A stretch of 64,000 nucleotides of DNA from UBA11872 sp965198285 (GTDB lineage Bacteria > Chloroflexota > UBA11872). Positions 24,183 through 33,511 of the stretch are shown in pieces. Every line of letters begins with the position of its first letter. The stretch's first letter is position 1. The notes beneath the pieces are model-generated. The model did not search any database and was not told the origin of the DNA. It saw only the letters and a program-made list of their open reading frames with translations. The position numbers and the translations under genes were made by a program. The stretch covers positions 2,418,001 through 2,482,000 of the forward strand of contig OZ240251.1 in assembly GCA_965198285.1 (NCBI GenBank), in the 5' to 3' direction.

Positions 24183-25433
24183 CTATGCGTAGTCCGTCAG
24201 CACCCCCGCCTGACGCACCCTCCGCCAGTGCTCATCGAACGACGTGCTCCCATCGTCCTCCTCGGTCGTCAGCGAAACGCCCCGCTCAAAGGCTGGCCGG
24301 CTGCCGGCCAGGAAGTCCGCCTCCATGACGTCGTGCTCCGTGTACGCCACCGACGAGCCATCCGGCCATCGGACCGTATGGATCATCCGCGGCAACTCGG
24401 GCTGCGAAATGTCCGGTCGTCGCAGCCGTTCCAGCGCGTCCTCGTCCACTTCGATCCCCAGCCCCGGCGCTTCCGGAACCCGCATGTGACCCCGCCGAAT
24501 CTCCAGCGGCTCGCAAATCAGGTCATCGCGATACGTGTTCAGGCACGTAATCGCAGGCCATTGAGCCGCGCGCAGTACGGCGCCAAGGTGCGCGGTAAAT
24601 GCCGTCGTAATGCCCGTGCCCACCAGCTGCAGCCACAGCGGCATGTTCGCCTCGTCCGCCAGCGCCGCCTGGTGCACACTGCGCGCCGCGCCTTGGTTCA
24701 GCACCCAGCCGTCGCACACGTCTTCTTGTACCGCCGTCAGAAACGGCGGATTGTCAAAGTGCATGGCCACCGGCCGGCGCAACTTCGAGCGCAGCGAGCG
24801 GTTCCCTGCCACGTCGTGCTGCGGGATCGGCGTCTCGAAGAAGTGTACTTTGGGGAACTCCTCCAGGTCGGCCAGCACGTGCTGCGCCTGTCCTGCCGAG
24901 ACCAGCAGGCTATTGAAGTCCAGGTCGAACACGCAGTGGTCCGGCGTCGCGTCGCTGATCGCCTGCGTCGCCGCTCGCAGGTCGTGCCAGGGCCTCGCCT
25001 TCAGCTTGAAGCTGGAATAGCCAGCCGCGACCGCGTCCTGCGTCTCGCCTACCCACTCGTCCGGCGGCATGTCCCAGCACCACCAGGCAATCGGGCACCA
25101 GTCGCGTACCCTGTGGCCGATCAGACGGTACGCTGGCACGCCCAGCGCCTTGCCGGTCAGGTCGAACAGCGCCTGCTGCAACCCGGCGCCCGAGCCGTCG
25201 TCCCACATCAGCTCCGCCGGATGGCGCCCGATCGCCCGGTCGACCGCTTCGTCCGAAACCCGGCCCCAGGTGTAGTGCGGGACCGTCTCGCCCCAGCCAA
25301 CAAGGCCGGTATCGGTCGTGACCTTGCACACCTCGATGATCGACCAGGCCGCGCACTTGCGGCGCATGTGCCGACCGGGGCGTTCCGTGTGGCCGGCGTC
25401 AAGCGGAATCCGTTCAACCGAAACGATCTTCAT
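24183..25433 (-). CDS. Enolase-superfamily enzyme, mandelate racemase / muconate lactonizing type
   Basis: This protein of 416 residues has the capping domain (MKIVSVERIPLDAG, VGWGET) and the barrel domain of the MR/MLE group. FKLKARPW carries the K-x-K of strand two, FDLDFN and FFETPIP supply metal ligands, and MHFDNPP the probable third. The usual D-x-x-x-x-x-GG block is replaced by LNQGAARSV, so the catalytic-base pattern is unusual and the substrate (a sugar acid is likely) cannot be named. ATG 25433 is chosen; ATG 25442 is possible. It lies near genes for PhyH and sugar metabolism. Confidence 0.86.
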   Translation of the reverse strand: MKIVSVERIPLDAGHTERPGRHMRRKCAAWSIIEVCKVTTDTGLVGWGETVPHYTWGRVSDEAVDRAIGRHPAELMWDDGSGAGLQQALFDLTGKALGVPAYRLIGHRVRDWCPIAWWCWDMPPDEWVGETQDAVAAGYSSFKLKARPWHDLRAATQAISDATPDHCVFDLDFNSLLVSAGQAQHVLADLEEFPKVHFFETPIPQHDVAGNRSLRSKLRRPVAMHFDNPPFLTAVQEDVCDGWVLNQGAARSVHQAALADEANMPLWLQLVGTGITTAFTAHLGAVLRAAQWPAITCLNTYRDDLICEPLEIRRGHMRVPEAPGLGIEVDEDALERLRRPDISQPELPRMIHTVRWPDGSSVAYTEHDVMEADFLAGSRPAFERGVSLTTEEDDGSTSFDEHWRRVRQAGVLTDYA

Positions 25434-25866
25434 GGCAGCCATCCCACCCGCGCTCACCGGCGGGAGTCTCGCACGCCGCCCGGCCGCACGGGAACCCGCC
25501 CCCCGCTTGCGGTGAACCGTACGCTCCCGTGCGGGCGAACCTGTCGAGCCACGAGTAGGCCGTCTGGACCCTACGACCCAGGCCATCCGCGCTGCTCAGC
25601 GCCGCTCCAGGGGACTTTGGGAATCGCCCCACGGATCAACAAGATCCACGCAGCGGGATCTGTCGACACCGGTGACGCCTGGATTCTTTCGATGCGATCA
25701 GGTGCCCAACCGTGGCCAGCGGCCACGGTGCTAGGACAGAGCACGTGGAGGTCGACGTACCCTGGACAGAGGGCAGAATCAGTCTGGGATCAAATCGGGC
25801 ACAACGCCCTCTCTCGCTGTGGGTTAGGTTCCTGCCGAGGCTGGCGGGGTACACGAAGGCGAACAG
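25434..25866. other. Divergent intergenic region with two hairpins
   Basis: About 430 bases between the enolase-superfamily gene (minus) and the GNAT gene (plus). No gene is supported. CCGCACGGGA (25484-25493) and TCCCGTGCGG (25525-25534) form a 10-bp inverted repeat with a 31-base centre. A perfect 9-bp hairpin follows at 25709-25729 and is listed separately. Confidence 0.5.
25709..25729. repeat. Perfect 9-bp hairpin
   Basis: ACCGTGGCC (25709-25717) and GGCCACGGT (25721-25729) form a perfect stem around AGC. It lacks a T-tract and lies in a divergent intergenic region, so it may be a REP-type element or a protein-binding palindrome rather than a terminator. Confidence 0.4.
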
Positions 25867-26460
25867 ATGAGCCAAAGTCCGAGCGAGCGAGTGGTGTTGC
25901 GAACCAATCGCCTGCTGCTACGGCCGTTCGAAATCACCGATGTCGACGATGCGTGGGCCTACGCATCGGATCCGGAGGTCGCAAGGTTTCGGCCGCTACC
26001 GGACCCCTACACTCGCAGCGACGCGCTGGAATTCGTAAACCGCCAGATTCGCACCAATTGGTCCACGAATCCTGGATTCGCCATTGCCCTTGGGCCGCGG
26101 GTCATCGGCGGCATCAGTCTGCATGTCCAGCCGGAGCACGAAACTGGCGAGTTGGGCTATCTCCTGGGCAGGTGCTGGTGGGGGCGAGGAATCGCGACCG
26201 AGGCAGCTCGCGCGGTTGTCGCCTGGGGGTTCCGAAGGTTCAACTTGCACAAGGTCTACGCCCGAGCGCATGTGAGCAACAGACGGTCATGGCGCGTCAT
26301 GGAAAAGCTGGGAATGACCCGCGAGGGCGTCCTACGCGGCCACTGGAAGATGAGAGAAGAACACGTGGATCTCGTGTACTACAGCATATTTCGCCGGGAT
26401 TGGACTCCGCCGGTAAACCACGCGGAAGCCCCAGACGCCGCGGAACCCGATCGCACCTAG
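25867..26460 (+). CDS. GNAT N-acetyltransferase, RimJ/RimL type
   Basis: This 197-residue acetyltransferase opens with TNRLLLRPFEITDVDDAWAY, the RimJ/RimL signature. The acetyl-CoA binding block is LLGRCWWGRGIATEAARAV (R/Q-x-x-G-x-G/A), followed by KVYARAHVSNRRSWRVMEKLGM. The family acetylates N-termini of ribosomal proteins or small amines, and this one cannot be assigned a substrate. Its neighbours share no obvious pathway. Confidence 0.88.
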   Translation: MSQSPSERVVLRTNRLLLRPFEITDVDDAWAYASDPEVARFRPLPDPYTRSDALEFVNRQIRTNWSTNPGFAIALGPRVIGGISLHVQPEHETGELGYLLGRCWWGRGIATEAARAVVAWGFRRFNLHKVYARAHVSNRRSWRVMEKLGMTREGVLRGHWKMREEHVDLVYYSIFRRDWTPPVNHAEAPDAAEPDRT

Positions 26461-26695
26461 GCCCAACCCTAGAGCGGCAACGACCGCCCCGTCTCATGCA
26501 ACCGCCCCCGCCGTCGTCGTGCGTCCTACAGCGCGCCAACCGCCGGTGCCTGCCAAACCGACGCGGGAATCGCAACGGTAAGTTGCGCAAGGTCCTGCAC
26601 GCGGCTGCGACCGCTTCCGTCACGCAGCCCTGTACTCGCTGGACAGGTCAGACTAGAATCCGCCGAAGTGGCCTGTGCCGTTCCGAGCCGAACCA

Positions 26696-27664
26696 ATGAG
26701 CCTCACAGCCGAGCACCTCGATCACTTCCAGCGTGAAGGCTACGTCGTGGCCAGGGACGTACTGGTCCCTGATGGGGATCTCCAGCCCGTCATTGATGAG
26801 TACGCTGATGTCCTCGACCAGATGGCTCGGCGTATGTACGCCGCTGGGGAGATCCGCGCTACGTACGCCGAGTTGCCGTTTGAGCAGCGCGCGATCGCCA
26901 TCGTCAGGGACGCTGGCGCCTTGGACCAGCAGGCGTTCGACATCAGCTTTCCGGCGCACAGCGCGCTGAAGCCTGACACCGGGTTCCACTTTGGACCGGC
27001 CGTCTTTGGCCTGCTTCGCAATCAACGGCTACTCGATGCGGTCGAGTCCATCGTTGGACCCGAGATTACGTCGAATCCGATTCAGCACGTGCGCATGAAG
27101 GTGCCGGAGCACCTCATCCAGCCGGACAAGCGCACCAGCCTCAACGCGCAAACCGGGTGGCATCAGGACAACGGCGTCGTGCAAACCGAGGCGGATGATT
27201 CCGACCTGCTCACCGTCTGGTTTCCGCTTACCGAATCAAGCGAGCGCAACGGTTGCCTCATGGTCGTGCCGCGCAGCCATGCCGAGGGTCTGCGTGTCCA
27301 CTGTTCCGATTCGCGCCAGAGCCAGATTCCGGCCCAGTTGGTCCCGGACGAGCGCGTCCGGCCGCTCCCCATGTCTCCCGGCGACGTACTCTTCATGCAC
27401 CAGCGCTGCATGCACGCCTCCCTGGCCAACGTCAGCAACCAGATTCGCTGGAGCCTGGATATCCGCTATCACCCAACTGGCCAGGCCTCCGGACGCGACT
27501 ACTATCCCTGCTTCGTCGCCCGCAGTCGCGCCTACCCCGACTCCGAACTGCGCGACCCCGTGGCCTGGCGTCAGAGTTGGCTTGACGTTCGCCAGCGCAT
27601 CCTCGCGGTCAACCAGCCGCTTGGCTTTGATCGCTGGGACGGCACCCACGAACTCTGCGCCTAG
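26696..27664 (+). CDS. Phytanoyl-CoA dioxygenase (PhyH) family oxygenase
   Basis: This 322-residue Fe(II)/2-oxoglutarate oxygenase has the metal motif WHQDNG (H-x-D), the distal His in MHASLANVSNQIRWS and the 2-oxoglutarate Arg nearby in the same block. It opens with LTAEHLDHFQREGYVVARDV, a PhyH hallmark. The substrate is unknown. PhyH paralogs are abundant in marine and sponge-associated bacteria. ATG 26696 fits the family N-terminus better than GTG 26675. It converges with the DegT-type gene. Confidence 0.88.
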   Translation: MSLTAEHLDHFQREGYVVARDVLVPDGDLQPVIDEYADVLDQMARRMYAAGEIRATYAELPFEQRAIAIVRDAGALDQQAFDISFPAHSALKPDTGFHFGPAVFGLLRNQRLLDAVESIVGPEITSNPIQHVRMKVPEHLIQPDKRTSLNAQTGWHQDNGVVQTEADDSDLLTVWFPLTESSERNGCLMVVPRSHAEGLRVHCSDSRQSQIPAQLVPDERVRPLPMSPGDVLFMHQRCMHASLANVSNQIRWSLDIRYHPTGQASGRDYYPCFVARSRAYPDSELRDPVAWRQSWLDVRQRILAVNQPLGFDRWDGTHELCA

Positions 27665-27686
27665 CCGCACCGACTGTTCAATTGAC

Positions 27687-27748
27687 CGGCGACAGAGCTT
27701 CCTATCCCCCTAGGGAACATTGCGTCTGACCGACTCCGCCTGTCGCCG
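27687..27748. terminator. Large inverted repeat between convergent genes
   Basis: CGGCGACAG (27687-27695) and CTGTCGCCG (27740-27748) are perfect 9-bp arms flanking 44 bases that contain a smaller palindrome (TCCC...GGGA). The element lies between the stops of the PhyH gene and the DegT-type gene and could end transcription from both sides. Confidence 0.35.
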
Positions 27749-27768
27749 ATCAGATAGCCGAGAAGAAG

Positions 27769-29058
27769 TTAGCGTCCGATCAGCGCGTCCCGCTGCTCCC
27801 AGACCTTGTGAAATGCGTCCAGGTATTGGTCGATCAGCGCAGACTGGTCACCCCGTAGCGCGGCCGCCCCCATCACCTCCAGCTCGCTGGTCGCGCAGCG
27901 TGCTTCGGCCACCGGGCAATCCCCCGCGTGGTACATCTCGTCGGAGCGTGCGTTAAGCGCCCACGGCATCCCCTCACCGTAGAAGTAGTGCCGTTCCTGA
28001 ACGCGCTCCCGCAGGTGGATCGGCGTCCGCACGTACCCCAGCGTGATCTGCACGCCCTCGGCGGCGATCGCCTCCACGAAGGCCTCCCGCGTCAGACCCT
28101 CGGCTTCCTCAGGCACGAATGACGGGCAGTACTTGTGATAGCAGTGCTCGGCGCCATCCACTTCGACAACGGGTTTGATGCAAGGGATGTCGCTGAGTCC
28201 GTCTGACAGCCGGTGATGATTCGCCCGCCGCGCCAGATTCCACTCGGCCAGGAAGTCAAGCTGCCGGTTCACGATCACGGCCGCCATCGGGTGCATGCGG
28301 AACGTATAGGTCAGATTGTTCATGTAGCGCGCCACCTCGGGATCCGAGATGTCGCGCTCCTGCCGCCGTTGATGCGAGCCGATTTCGACCAGGCGCTGCC
28401 ACATCGTGGCGTCGTCCGTCACCACGCAGCCCCCGTCGCCGCCGATGATCTGCTTGCCATTGCCGAAGCTGAAGCACGCCAGGTCGCCCAGCGTCCCAAC
28501 CTCCCGACCGTGGTAGAACGCGCCCATCGCCTGGGCGCAGTCTTCGATCACCGGAAGCCCGTGCCGACGCCCGATCTCGGCGATCGGATCCATGTCCGCA
28601 GGATGCCCATAGATGTGGACGACCAGAATGGCCTTGGTGCGCTCGGTAATCGCCGCTTCGACGGTGTCGGGACGCATCGTGAATGAATCCGGGTCGATGT
28701 CCGCGAACACCGGCGTGCCGAGCTGATGCAGAACGGGCGACACCGTCTGTGGCCATGTGTAGGGCGACACCACCACCTCGTCGCCCGCGCCAACCCCGGA
28801 CGCATAGAGCGCCATCTGCAGCGCGGCGGTGCATGAGTTGCTGGATACCGCGTACTGTCGACCCAGGTCTTCGCAGATGTGGGCCTCGAACTTGGCAATC
28901 GGCCCCCCGGCTGGCATCGAATCGAGATATGCAACATCCGTCTGTGAGGTCCGGATTGCCTTGTGCAGGTCGCGGATCTCAGGCTCGCCGAGATGCGGCC
29001 AGAGTGGACGTTCAATCGTTACGGCGGGTTCGCCGCCCAGCACGGCCAATTCACTCAT
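27769..29058 (-). CDS. DegT/DnrJ/EryC1-family aminotransferase
   Basis: This 429-residue fold-type I PLP protein has SSNSCTAALQMALYASGVG, VVVSPYTWPQTVSPVL, IEDCAQAMGAFYHG and the PLP lysine in SFGNGKQIIGGDGG. The family makes amino sugars from keto sugars, or serves as a scyllo-inosose-type aminotransferase or dehydratase-like enzyme. ATG 29058 has a GGTGGAG upstream. It is the last gene of a minus-strand set with sugar ABC transport genes, suggesting action on an imported or derived sugar. The exact substrate is unknown. Confidence 0.9.
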   Translation of the reverse strand: MSELAVLGGEPAVTIERPLWPHLGEPEIRDLHKAIRTSQTDVAYLDSMPAGGPIAKFEAHICEDLGRQYAVSSNSCTAALQMALYASGVGAGDEVVVSPYTWPQTVSPVLHQLGTPVFADIDPDSFTMRPDTVEAAITERTKAILVVHIYGHPADMDPIAEIGRRHGLPVIEDCAQAMGAFYHGREVGTLGDLACFSFGNGKQIIGGDGGCVVTDDATMWQRLVEIGSHQRRQERDISDPEVARYMNNLTYTFRMHPMAAVIVNRQLDFLAEWNLARRANHHRLSDGLSDIPCIKPVVEVDGAEHCYHKYCPSFVPEEAEGLTREAFVEAIAAEGVQITLGYVRTPIHLRERVQERHYFYGEGMPWALNARSDEMYHAGDCPVAEARCATSELEVMGAAALRGDQSALIDQYLDAFHKVWEQRDALIGR

Positions 29059-29223
29059 CGGGCTCCACCTTTCGGCTTGCGAGCTTTCGATCGTAAAGGA
29101 GCGCCAGCGCCGCAATCTTCTGCGCTGGCATCAATACCGGCAAGCGCCGGGCGTTAGTCGGTCTCGGTCCAGGAACTCGACCCGGGCGCCAGAGCTCTTT
29201 AGCTAGGGACGCTCGACCGTCTG

Positions 29224-30939
29224 TCACAGAGCCACGGCCGCGGTCCGATGCAGATGCGAGATGCCGCTGCGGTACCTCCGCGCACCGGGCAGCACTTCAA
29301 TCGCCACCGGGCGGCCAAAAAAGGGCGAATGGAACGTCTCTTCCACGACCTGAATGTCGTGCCCGAGCGACCGCAACTCGCGCAGCACATCCGCTCCGAC
29401 TCGACGATCCACCCAGGCGTCACCCGTCTCACAGTGCACGCGCGGCGCTTCAATCGCCTCCTGCGCGCTCATTCCGAAATCGAGAACACCGCAGATCACG
29501 TGGACCTGGCACGAGATCGTGGTCCGACCGCCGGAGGCGCCGAACGCCATCCGCGGCCTTCCGTTCTGGAGGACGATGACATTGGGCGAGAACGCCATCA
29601 CCCGGCGATTCGGGCGGATGGAGTTCGCTTTGCCGGGCTCCGGATCGAACGAGATCATCGCGTTGTTCAGCACAATGCCCGTGCCCGGAATGGTGACGCC
29701 CGACCCGAACGCGCCGCCGTGCGTGATGTTGAAACTCGCGACATTGCCGTCCTTGTCGGCGGCCACGATCTGGGTCGTTCCGGGGTTGTCGATGCCGCGT
29801 GAGGGCTCACGCCGGCCCGCCGCGCGTTGCTGTCCGGTAATGCGCGTCTCATGCGGCCATGGGTCGACCGGTTCCACCTTGCCGCTCGCCCGATGCATGT
29901 CGATGCGGTCGGCGACTTCGGCCGCGTACGCCCTGCTCCACAAGCCGTCGATGGGCGAGGGGATCATGCCCGGATCAGCCAGGTGCTCGAGAACCGAGGC
30001 AAACGCGTAGCGCATCGTCTCGATCATGAGGTGACGGTACGCCGGGCTATCAGGACCAAGCGACGCCAGATCGAAGTTCTCGAGGATGTTGAGCATGAGC
30101 GGAGCGAAGTAGCCGTCGCTCCAGACCAGTTCGAATCCCCGGTAGGCGAACGGTCGCTCCTGGGAATCGATACGCACCGGCAGGTCGCGAAGATCCCGAG
30201 CGGTGAGAATCCCGCCGATGAATGCGAGGTATTGCTCGACCCGATCGGCCAGCTCACCGCCGTGAAAGACAGCGGCGCCCTCGTGGGCGATTCGCTGCAA
30301 GCTCCGTGCCAGGTCGGATTGGATAATCATCGAGCCCGCCTGATGCGCGCTGCCGGGGCTCGGCGGCACGCCGCCCGGCGCGAAGACCTCCGCCGTGGAC
30401 GGGTACCGCAGAATCTCGTTGAGGTAGCTGCCAATGGTTAGGGCTGTGTAGCCGTCGACGGGGAATCCATCCCGCGCGTAGGCGATGGCCGGTTCCAGCA
30501 GGCGCACCAGCGGCAGGCTGCCGTAGGCGTCGAGCACCGCGCTCATCCCTGCCAGAGCGCCGGGCGTGGCGATGGAACGCGGGCCGTGCATGTTGGCGTC
30601 GTCCTTGACCTTGCGCCACCGCCCCCAGGGGTCGAGTCCCGACTCGAGCTCGAACATGTCCTCCGTCGCAGCCGACGGAACGCCGCGCACCGGGTAAAGG
30701 ACGGTGGTCTCACCGGTGGCCGCCAGGTGCAGCACGCCCTGCACGGTCCCGCCGACCCCGCACATCTCCGGCTCGACCACCCACGACGCGAAGACGGCGG
30801 CCGCCGCGGCGTCGATCGCATTGCCGCCCTCCGCCAGAACCTGCGCCCCGGCATCCGCCGACAGACGATGGCCGGTACCAATCATCCCGATGGACGAACT
30901 GACGGTGTTTCTGGAAACGGTGATCTCGGCTCGTCTCAC
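29224..30939 (-). CDS. Gamma-glutamyltransferase family protein
   Basis: This protein of 571 residues is an Ntn-hydrolase of the gamma-glutamyltranspeptidase family. The N-terminal block GTGHRLSADAGAQVLAEGGNAIDAAAA is typical. The likely autoprocessing and catalytic Thr is in NPGTTQIVAADKDGNVASF, and GASGGRTTI supplies the glycine-rich loop. No signal peptide is seen, unlike periplasmic GGTs. GTG 30939 is chosen because GGAGG lies six bases upstream. The gene sits between an unknown carbohydrate-cluster protein and a DegT aminotransferase; a role on a gamma-glutamyl or related amide is possible. Confidence 0.88.
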   Translation of the reverse strand: MRRAEITVSRNTVSSSIGMIGTGHRLSADAGAQVLAEGGNAIDAAAAAVFASWVVEPEMCGVGGTVQGVLHLAATGETTVLYPVRGVPSAATEDMFELESGLDPWGRWRKVKDDANMHGPRSIATPGALAGMSAVLDAYGSLPLVRLLEPAIAYARDGFPVDGYTALTIGSYLNEILRYPSTAEVFAPGGVPPSPGSAHQAGSMIIQSDLARSLQRIAHEGAAVFHGGELADRVEQYLAFIGGILTARDLRDLPVRIDSQERPFAYRGFELVWSDGYFAPLMLNILENFDLASLGPDSPAYRHLMIETMRYAFASVLEHLADPGMIPSPIDGLWSRAYAAEVADRIDMHRASGKVEPVDPWPHETRITGQQRAAGRREPSRGIDNPGTTQIVAADKDGNVASFNITHGGAFGSGVTIPGTGIVLNNAMISFDPEPGKANSIRPNRRVMAFSPNVIVLQNGRPRMAFGASGGRTTISCQVHVICGVLDFGMSAQEAIEAPRVHCETGDAWVDRRVGADVLRELRSLGHDIQVVEETFHSPFFGRPVAIEVLPGARRYRSGISHLHRTAAVAL

Positions 30940-31044
30940 CCGCCGCCTCCGGAGCCCATCACCACACCTGCGCGCCCGGCACCGCACGGCGTGCGCGAGT
31001 CCCGCACAGGACCGGCGCTGCGACGGCCGCCGCGGCTTATGTAA

Positions 31045-31067
31045 ACCAAACCCTCAGCACTCTGAGG
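31045..31067 (-). terminator. Candidate terminator after 31099 gene
   Basis: Read on the minus strand, CCTCAG and CTGAGG form a 6-bp stem around AGTG (31052-31067), followed by GTTTGGTTT. It lies 32-54 bases after the stop codon at 31099 and ahead of the gamma-glutamyltransferase gene, so it could end or attenuate the transporter transcript. Confidence 0.4.
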
Positions 31068-31098
31068 CACCCGTGCCGCAATCCGCCGCTCAACCAAC

Positions 31099-31971
31099 TC
31101 AGTCCTCAGCCGACAGCAAGACCGAGTCCACGTAAAAGAAGCATCGTCGGTCGGCATCGGCCTCCACCGCGAAGGCCAGATTCAACAGATTGGAAAGATT
31201 CGACTCTGCCTCGCCCGTGACAGGTGGATAGCCACGCAAGTCGTACACCCGGTCATTGCACTGGAATTCCAATGAGTGGAGTCGGTCGAGGTCAACCAGC
31301 CAGCGCACGTAGTGCCAGTTGATCTTGGTGGCCACCTCGTTGTAGCAGAGTGCTTGGTAGGCGCCTGGAATGTCCTCAAATTCGTCGGAACGCAGCGCGT
31401 GCGTGGATCCAGCCGACGCCTTACCGCTCGGGCCCGTCCGCACTTTCGGACGCATGTACTTCGACCTGGTCTGCCAGACCCGTCGAAGTTCGCCATTCTG
31501 TGAGTTGTGGTATCGGATCGAAGGAATCGCCCGCCGTCCCCGGTCCTCAGAACCGTCCTGGAGGTCCATCTGGATGGTAAAGGCGCGTAGGTCCTCATCG
31601 CCCAGCGTAAGTCGCGACGCTTCCACGGTATAGGTGATGAACGCCTCGAGCTGAATCACCCCAAGGCGTTGCCACGTCATCCGTTTCACCGCATAAGCGA
31701 AGTGCCCGGGTTGGCCTCGCGTGGCGATCTTGAGGGAGTACGTGCCGTCCATCGCCCCGTGCGATCCAATGTCGAACATCGGTACGGATGAGAGCATAGG
31801 AGCCCGCGTGTCGTAGGAATTCTTGATGTTGTCCAGGGTCTCCTCGTAGTTCCCCACCAGCTGCGTCCATCCACACACGCCGTGGTCGAAGTCGTCATAG
31901 GCGATAATCCGTGGAAGCGGATTGAATTTGCTAAGCGCAGGGTTTCCATAGCTCGCGACATGCGAGTTCAT
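31099..31971 (-). CDS. Unknown protein of sugar transporter cluster, beta-sandwich-like
   Basis: This 290-residue protein is not recognised. It begins with a strand-rich segment IIAYDDFDHGVCGWTQLVG, a form often seen at the start of carbohydrate-binding or concanavalin-like sandwiches, and contains further aromatic- and charge-rich strands (GTYSLKIATRGQ, LEAFITYTVE, FTIQMDLQD) and a RWLVDLD-x-x-x-LEF block. It lacks a signal peptide and is therefore cytoplasmic or secreted by an unseen route. GGGAGG (31981-31986) supports ATG 31971. It lies in the operon-like set downstream of two ABC permeases. Confidence 0.65.
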   Translation of the reverse strand: MNSHVASYGNPALSKFNPLPRIIAYDDFDHGVCGWTQLVGNYEETLDNIKNSYDTRAPMLSSVPMFDIGSHGAMDGTYSLKIATRGQPGHFAYAVKRMTWQRLGVIQLEAFITYTVEASRLTLGDEDLRAFTIQMDLQDGSEDRGRRAIPSIRYHNSQNGELRRVWQTRSKYMRPKVRTGPSGKASAGSTHALRSDEFEDIPGAYQALCYNEVATKINWHYVRWLVDLDRLHSLEFQCNDRVYDLRGYPPVTGEAESNLSNLLNLAFAVEADADRRCFFYVDSVLLSAED

Positions 31972-32058
31972 CTAAGCCGCCCTCCCGTCGATGAGTCCTG
32001 ATTGCACCGCGGCGCATCGCATCGGCAAGTCAGTCCCCATCATGATTTGCATCACAAG

Positions 32059-32385
32059 CTACTTCAGGTCCCACGAAAAGATCACTTTCAGTCCTCCTGT
32101 TGTACGTCCCACGACGCGCAGCCAGCTGCCAAAGTGCGCAACGCTGACAAAATGCACGCCTGGATCTATCGGACCGCGCAGAGCGGCGCCGTGCTCGGCC
32201 CAATGAATGCCGTCCGACGAAATCTGCACGCGCAGGTCGATCCCGGAACTCTCGCCTTCCGTCTCCAGCACGTGAAGAAAACCGATCGCCTCCAACGCCC
32301 AGCCAGCCTCATAGGGCTCGACCTCGAAGTCCCCGCGCCACCACACGTTTCGCTCGACGACCGCAATATGGCTGCGACGAATCAT
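32059..32385 (-). CDS. Unknown small protein of sugar transporter cluster
   Basis: This 108-residue protein is rich in aromatic residues and beta strands (NVWWRGDFEVEPYEAGWALEA, RVQISSDGIHWAEHG, GSWLRVVGR). The SSDGIHW pattern resembles blades of glycosidase-like propellers or carbohydrate-binding sandwiches. ATG 32385 has AAGGAG eight bases upstream (32395-32400 on the plus strand). It follows the permease gene by 13 bases. It is probably co-expressed with the transporter and with the 290-residue unknown protein. No catalytic motif is visible. Confidence 0.62.
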   Translation of the reverse strand: MIRRSHIAVVERNVWWRGDFEVEPYEAGWALEAIGFLHVLETEGESSGIDLRVQISSDGIHWAEHGAALRGPIDPGVHFVSVAHFGSWLRVVGRTTGGLKVIFSWDLK

Positions 32386-32398
32386 CCCCACCTCTCCT

Positions 32399-33511
32399 TC
32401 ATCCCTTGATACCGGAAAGCGAAATCCCGGCGATGAAGTACCGCTGGAACAGCAGGAAGATGATGAAAATCGGCAGCGTCACCAGTACACCGCCGGCCAT
32501 CCCGAATTGCCACTGGATCGAGCTTTCGCCCTGGACGCTTCGGAAGCTGGATAGCCAGATAGAAAGCGTATGCAGGTCCACCTTGCGGAGAAAGATCAGC
32601 GGCTCGATAAACGCGCCCCATGACCCTTGCAGGCTCAGAATCGCCACGGCCACCATCGCGGGCACTGCCTGCGGCAAGACGATGCGCCGCCAGATTGCGA
32701 ATTCCGACGCCCCGTCAACCCGCCCGGCCTCAATCAGTTCATGCGGAATGGTCAGGAAGTACTGGCGCATGATGAAGATGTACAGCGCGCTGCTGCCTGC
32801 GGCCCCAAAGAACTCAGGCACTACAAGTGGCAGGTACGTATTCTGTGCCCAGCTTCGCGACTCGAAGAAGATTGTCCAACTGAATACTTGGCCAAGTTGA
32901 TCCTGCAAAATGAAGGTGTTGCCGGAGAACAGCACAAACAGCGGAATGATGCGCACGATAAACGGCACCATAAGACTACTGAGCACCAGCATGAAGAGCA
33001 GATTGCGACCGGGAAACCGCAGCCGCGCGAAACCATAGCCTACGAAAGCCGAGATTCCGACATTGGCCACCAGATTGACGGCTGTCATAAGACTGGTGTT
33101 CTTGAATAACTGCAGGACGTTGAATCGCTCGAACGTGAACAGGTACGGATAGTTGCCCCACTGCGGCTCACGTGGCAGCAGCAGGTAAGGCTCGACTTCA
33201 TAGGTTTCCGGCAGGGTCTTCAGCGACGTGGAAACCATCCAGAAAACGGGGATCAGCGCCAGCACGCTGAGGCCGATCATCAATTCGTAGCGAATGATCG
33301 CCGCAAGGCGCCCTCGCAGACGCGGCCCACCCAACCTGGGAATCCGCGACGACATCATCCACGCGACACATGAGATATCCAGAGCCCAGTTGGCCGCAAT
33401 CACAATCGTCCACAGCAGTTCGCCGGAGGTCACGCCAAGCGGCGTTGACTGTTGGCCGATAGAACGCTCGCCAAAGACCACCAACCCCAGCCAGAGAATA
33501 GTGGCGATCAT
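32399..33511 (-). CDS. Sugar ABC transporter permease, MalG-like with N-terminal extension
   Basis: This 370-residue permease has the binding-protein-dependent transport core with the EAA loop EAGRVDGASEFAIWRRIVLPQ, which docks the ATPase. The usual MalG-type start (LALIPVFWMVSTSLKT) is preceded by about 85 extra residues containing two more hydrophobic helices, so it is longer than normal. It overlaps the upstream permease by four bases (ATGA). No ATPase gene is nearby. Confidence 0.92.
   Translation of the reverse strand: MIATILWLGLVVFGERSIGQQSTPLGVTSGELLWTIVIAANWALDISCVAWMMSSRIPRLGGPRLRGRLAAIIRYELMIGLSVLALIPVFWMVSTSLKTLPETYEVEPYLLLPREPQWGNYPYLFTFERFNVLQLFKNTSLMTAVNLVANVGISAFVGYGFARLRFPGRNLLFMLVLSSLMVPFIVRIIPLFVLFSGNTFILQDQLGQVFSWTIFFESRSWAQNTYLPLVVPEFFGAAGSSALYIFIMRQYFLTIPHELIEAGRVDGASEFAIWRRIVLPQAVPAMVAVAILSLQGSWGAFIEPLIFLRKVDLHTLSIWLSSFRSVQGESSIQWQFGMAGGVLVTLPIFIIFLLFQRYFIAGISLSGIKG

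Noticed and set aside
26631..26659. TGTACT and TAGAAT with 17-base spacing before the PhyH gene
   Set aside because: The -35 half matches the consensus poorly, so it is not listed as a promoter.
24228..26699. 823-residue ORF on the plus strand
   Set aside because: It spans the antisense of the enolase-superfamily gene, an intergenic region and an out-of-frame reading of the GNAT gene. Composition is Arg/Pro-rich and no domain is visible.
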